Shown here piece by piece: positions 61,054 through 64,000 of a stretch of 64,000 nt of DNA (position 1 is its first letter; each line of letters opens with the position of its first letter). The notes under the pieces were generated by a model. That model did not search any database. It was given only the letters and a program-made list of their open reading frames with translations, and was not told where the DNA came from. This stretch comes from Mucilaginibacter kameinonensis (GTDB taxonomy: Bacteria; Bacteroidota; Bacteroidia; Sphingobacteriales; Sphingobacteriaceae), in the NCBI RefSeq assembly GCF_003675385.1, contig NZ_RCWZ01000005.1:1012670-1076669 (forward strand), read 5' to 3'. Made by a program: the position numbers and the translations under genes.

Positions 61054-62139
61054 TTAAACATACTCCACGCCAAACCTGCTTTTCACATCAGCAACAATTT
61101 GTTTTACGCTTTGCTCCTGATCGCGCGGGCAGATGAGCAACGTGTTGTTGGCTTCAACTACTATGTAATTGTTTAAACCCTGTAGTATCACAAGCTTACC
61201 GTCGGGCATATTTACCATACAATCAGATGAATTATACATGATCACCTTTTCATTTGGAATTACCGCGTTTCCGGCCTCCGCTTTTTCGGACAATTCGTAT
61301 ATAGATGCCCAGGTTCCCAAATCGCTCCAGCCAAAATCAGACGGCAATACATATACATTATCCGCCTTCTCCATAATACCGTAGTCGATAGATGTATTAA
61401 CACAGTGGTGATAAGCCTGGTTAATGTGAGTGGCTTCATTTTCTGTATTGTACACCGGCCGTGCATCAGCAAAAATATTGTGCAGATCGGGCATATAGGT
61501 TTCAAATGCCTGCACTATCGCCCTGGCCGACCAAACAAAAATCCCCGCGTTCCATAAAAAATCGCCGCTTTGAATAAAGCTTTTGGCAACCTCAAGGGTT
61601 GGCTTTTCCGTAAAGGTTTTTACCTTATGAAAATCATTGTTTATAACAGCGTCTGTATATTGAATATAGCCGTAACCCGTATCCGGTCTTGACGGCTTGA
61701 TACCCAATGTTACCAGGCATTGGTGTTCTGCAGCGGTCTCCAATGATTTTTCGAGCGAACTTACAAAGGCATCTTCATCAAGGATCTGCTGATCGGAAGG
61801 AGCTACAACAATTACCGCGTCCGGGTTCAGGCTTTCTATCTTAAAACATCCATATGCTATGCATGGCGCAGTGTTCCGCATTACAGGCTCAGTCAGGATC
61901 TGCTGATTTGTTATATCCGGCAACTGCTCCTTTACCAGTTGGGTATAGTTTTCATTAGTTAATATGAAGATGTTTTCTTTTGGGCATGTTTTGGAAAGCC
62001 GCTGATACGTATCCTGTATCAATGTTTTTCCGCTGCCAATAATATCTATAAATTGTTTGGGGTGCGATGTACGGCTTATTGGCCAAAACCGGCTTCCGAT
62101 ACCCCCTGCTAAAATTATCGCGTAATAGTTTTTGTTCAT
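61054..62139 (-). CDS. manC: Mannose-1-phosphate guanylyltransferase
   Basis: 361 residues; makes GDP-mannose from mannose-1-P and GTP. The nucleotide-binding loop AIILAGGIGSRFWPISRTSHPKQF, VVAPSDQQI, GYGYIQY, FTEKPTLEVAKSFI and WNAGIFVW blocks are complete. It is the short form without a phosphomannose isomerase domain. It is downstream of gmd (67 bases), so the pair feeds GDP-deoxysugar synthesis. A terminator lies past its stop. Confidence 0.95.
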   Translation of the reverse strand: MNKNYYAIILAGGIGSRFWPISRTSHPKQFIDIIGSGKTLIQDTYQRLSKTCPKENIFILTNENYTQLVKEQLPDITNQQILTEPVMRNTAPCIAYGCFKIESLNPDAVIVVAPSDQQILDEDAFVSSLEKSLETAAEHQCLVTLGIKPSRPDTGYGYIQYTDAVINNDFHKVKTFTEKPTLEVAKSFIQSGDFLWNAGIFVWSARAIVQAFETYMPDLHNIFADARPVYNTENEATHINQAYHHCVNTSIDYGIMEKADNVYVLPSDFGWSDLGTWASIYELSEKAEAGNAVIPNEKVIMYNSSDCMVNMPDGKLVILQGLNNYIVVEANNTLLICPRDQEQSVKQIVADVKSRFGVEYV

Positions 62140-62206
62140 GCTTTACTTTAATGTTGGTTAACTGAATTAAACTGTACATGATTGGCTTTGATACAAAGCC
62201 GGTGTT

Positions 62207-63322
62207 CTATTCATACTGGTTCTTGATGGCATAACCCGAATCTTTTAACAGTTTTTCTCTTTTAAACAAATCCACGTCGGCGGCAACCATTTCACTTACC
62301 AAGCCTTTCAGATTGTATTTAGGCGCCCAACCTAACAGTGTTTTTGATTTGGTTGGATCGCCTATCAACAGGTCAACTTCAGTTGGGCGGAAATATTTTT
62401 CATCTACAGCAACTAATTCCTTACCGGTTTCAAGCTGATATTCCGGATTGCTACAGCTTATTACATATCCTTTTTCCTTTAATCCGCTGCCAATAAACTC
62501 AATTTCGATACCCAACTCGGCAAAGGCCATTCGTACAAACTCGCGTACTGCAGTTGTAATACCTGTAGCTATCACATAATCTGTAGGCGTATCCTGCTGC
62601 AATATCAGGTACATGGCTTCAACGTAGTCTTTGGCATGTCCCCAATCGCGCTGAGCGTCAAGGTTGCCCAGATACAATTTGTCCTGCAAACCCATTGCTA
62701 TTTTGGCGGTTGCACGGGTAATTTTACGGGTTACAAAGGTTTCACCGCGCAAAGGGCTTTCATGGTTAAACAAAATACCGTTACAAGCATAAATGCCGTA
62801 AGCTTCGCGATAGTTCACTGTTATCCAATAAGCATACATTTTAGCAACCGCATATGGCGAGCGCGGATAAAACGGTGTGGTTTCTGACTGCGGCACCGCT
62901 TGCACCAAACCGTAAAGCTCGGAAGTTGAAGCCTGATATATTTTTGTTTTTTTCTCAAAACCGAGAATCCTTATAGCTTCCAATAACCTTAAAGTGCCAA
63001 TACCGTCGGCATTAGCTGTATATTCCGGAGTTTCAAAACTTACTTTAACATGCGACATGGCACCCAGGTTATAGATCTCATCGGGCTGCACCTGTTGTAT
63101 GATTCTGATTAAATTGGTTGAGTCGCTTAAATCGCCGTAGTGTAGAACCAGGTTAATTTCCTTTTCGTGCGGATCCTGGTATAAATGATCAATCCTGTCG
63201 GTATTGAACAGAGAACTCCTTCTTTTTATACCGTGTACCTCATAGCCTTTGGATAATAAAAGTTCGGTAAGGTATGCGCCATCCTGGCCGGTTATTCCGG
63301 TTATTAATGCCACTTTTTTCAT
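62207..63322 (-). CDS. gmd: GDP-mannose 4,6-dehydratase
   Basis: 371 residues, extended SDR. Converts GDP-mannose to GDP-4-keto-6-deoxymannose, the precursor of fucose and rhamnose-type sugars. GITGQDGAYLTELLL is the Rossmann loop, STSELYGLV and PRSPYAVAKMYAYW hold the catalytic Ser/Thr, Tyr and Lys, and LYLGNLDAQRDWGHAKDYVEAM is diagnostic for Gmd. It lies between the UXS gene (96 bases upstream) and manC, in one polysaccharide group. Confidence 0.97.
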   Translation of the reverse strand: MKKVALITGITGQDGAYLTELLLSKGYEVHGIKRRSSLFNTDRIDHLYQDPHEKEINLVLHYGDLSDSTNLIRIIQQVQPDEIYNLGAMSHVKVSFETPEYTANADGIGTLRLLEAIRILGFEKKTKIYQASTSELYGLVQAVPQSETTPFYPRSPYAVAKMYAYWITVNYREAYGIYACNGILFNHESPLRGETFVTRKITRATAKIAMGLQDKLYLGNLDAQRDWGHAKDYVEAMYLILQQDTPTDYVIATGITTAVREFVRMAFAELGIEIEFIGSGLKEKGYVISCSNPEYQLETGKELVAVDEKYFRPTEVDLLIGDPTKSKTLLGWAPKYNLKGLVSEMVAADVDLFKREKLLKDSGYAIKNQYE

Positions 63323-63418
63323 TTGTAATGTCGGGGTTAGGGTGTAATAATTATAATTTATTTAAGGTACAATGATATACCCTGAGTGTATCACTGTACC
63401 ATTTGATTTTAAAAACTT

Positions 63419-64000
63419 TTACTTATAGTAATAAGAAAAGTCTTTATGATGTATTTCCTGCTCAGGTAACGACTTGAAGTACTCTAATGTAATCTTCAAA
63501 CCTTCACTCCGGGATACCTTTGGCTCCCAGCCCAATATGGCTTTAGCCTTAGTGATATCCGGACGGCGTTGTTTTGGATCATCTGTAGGCAATGGCAGGC
63601 TGATCAGCTTTTGATCGGTACCGGTAAGTTTGATAATCTCCTCACCAAACTGTTTGATCGTGATCTCATCAGGGTTACCAATGTTTACCGGCTGGGCATA
63701 ATCGCTCAGCAACAACCTGTAGATACCTTCTATCAAATCATCCACATAGCAGAATGACCTGGTCTGTGAACCGTCGCCAAACATCGTCAGCGGTTCGCCC
63801 CTTAGTGCCTGGCCAATAAAGGCCGGTAATACCCTGCCGTCATTCAGCCGCATCCTTGGCCCGTAGGTATTAAAGATTCTCACGATCCTGGTTTCTACAC
63901 CATGGAAAGTATGGTAAGCCATCGTGATGGCTTCCTGGAACCTTTTGGCTTCATCATATACACCTCTCGGACCTACCGGGTTCACATTGCCCCAGTATTC
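63419..64000 (-). CDS. UDP-glucuronate decarboxylase (UXS-like), N-terminus cut by window
   Basis: C-terminal 193 codons of an NAD-dependent SDR epimerase; the frame is open to base 64000 and starts in EYWGNVNPVGPRGVYDEAKR, with catalytic Tyr-Lys in YDEAK. RIFNTYGPRMRLNDGRVLPAFIGQAL and FGDGSQTRSFCYVDDLIEGI are typical of UDP-xylose synthase. It forms UDP-xylose from UDP-glucuronate. The N-terminal half with the NAD loop lies beyond the window. It heads, in this window, the UXS-gmd-manC minus-strand group. Confidence 0.88.
   Translation of the reverse strand, partial: EYWGNVNPVGPRGVYDEAKRFQEAITMAYHTFHGVETRIVRIFNTYGPRMRLNDGRVLPAFIGQALRGEPLTMFGDGSQTRSFCYVDDLIEGIYRLLLSDYAQPVNIGNPDEITIKQFGEEIIKLTGTDQKLISLPLPTDDPKQRRPDITKAKAILGWEPKVSRSEGLKITLEYFKSLPEQEIHHKDFSYYYK

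Overview
The window looks like chromosomal DNA of a Bacteroidota bacterium, most likely Sphingobacteriaceae close to Mucilaginibacter or Pedobacter. This rests on gene families typical of that phylum: the Bacteroidota-type LptD, DUF2723/GT117, a RemB/Wzi-like barrel, a PycTM-family protein, and CE2 and exo-glucosaminidase glycan enzymes. Base composition is moderate, Shine-Dalgarno sequences are weak or absent, several starts are TTG or GTG, and intergenic gaps carry palindromic repeats. I saw no rRNA, tRNA, insertion sequence, prophage or CRISPR array.

Layout. 1-7.6 kb: a truncated 2-oxoacid dehydrogenase E2, cinA and lptD on the minus strand, divergent from an amidase and an MCE (MlaD-like) protein. 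7.6-11 kb: phoH, purC, a STAS protein and rnz, all minus. 11-16.6 kb: a SAM hydroxide adenosyltransferase, a small anchored protein, an ABC exporter, a beta-CASP nuclease and an unknown secreted protein, all plus. 16.8-19.8 kb: serC-serA and rpe. 20.2-33.4 kb: the most unusual stretch. In transcription order (minus strand) it runs HD-PycTM fusion, ppk1, propeller-like lipoprotein, a 1201-residue protein joining a metallophosphoesterase, a kinase-like middle region and an outer-membrane barrel, then a large GAF-type protein. After a repeat-filled gap comes a second kinase-like/barrel protein lacking the phosphoesterase. 33.4-41.8 kb: a transglutaminase-like DUF3857 membrane protein, a DUF2723 membrane protein, a RemB/Wzi-like barrel and an overlooked 47-residue membrane protein. 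41.8-44.6 kb: an AlkZ-like plus zincless Fpg/Nei-like DNA glycosylase pair and a secreted unknown. 44.8-48.5 kb: a drug-type MFS exporter, a membrane protein and an esterase-TPR protein. 48.8-51.8 kb: aldehyde dehydrogenase plus DUF779 with a divergent AraC regulator. 52-56.8 kb: a three-gene amino-sugar operon (MFS importer, ROK kinase, CsxA-type exo-glucosaminidase). 57-60.9 kb: AI-2E permease, CDF transporter, small PRPP-synthetase-named protein and CE2 esterase. 61-64 kb: nucleotide-sugar genes (UXS, gmd, manC) at the edge of a polysaccharide locus that continues beyond the window.

How they work together. Much of the window serves the envelope (LPS export, peptidoglycan hydrolysis, lipid transport, glycosylation, nucleotide sugars). 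The 25.5-33.4 kb block joins polyphosphate synthesis, an HD phosphohydrolase tied to a nucleotide-sensing-type membrane domain, and a surface phosphatase with a kinase-like region, suggesting a phosphate or nucleotide response unit. Palindromic repeat families sit in most large gaps, some in near-identical pairs. All functions are inferred from reading the sequence; no searches were run.
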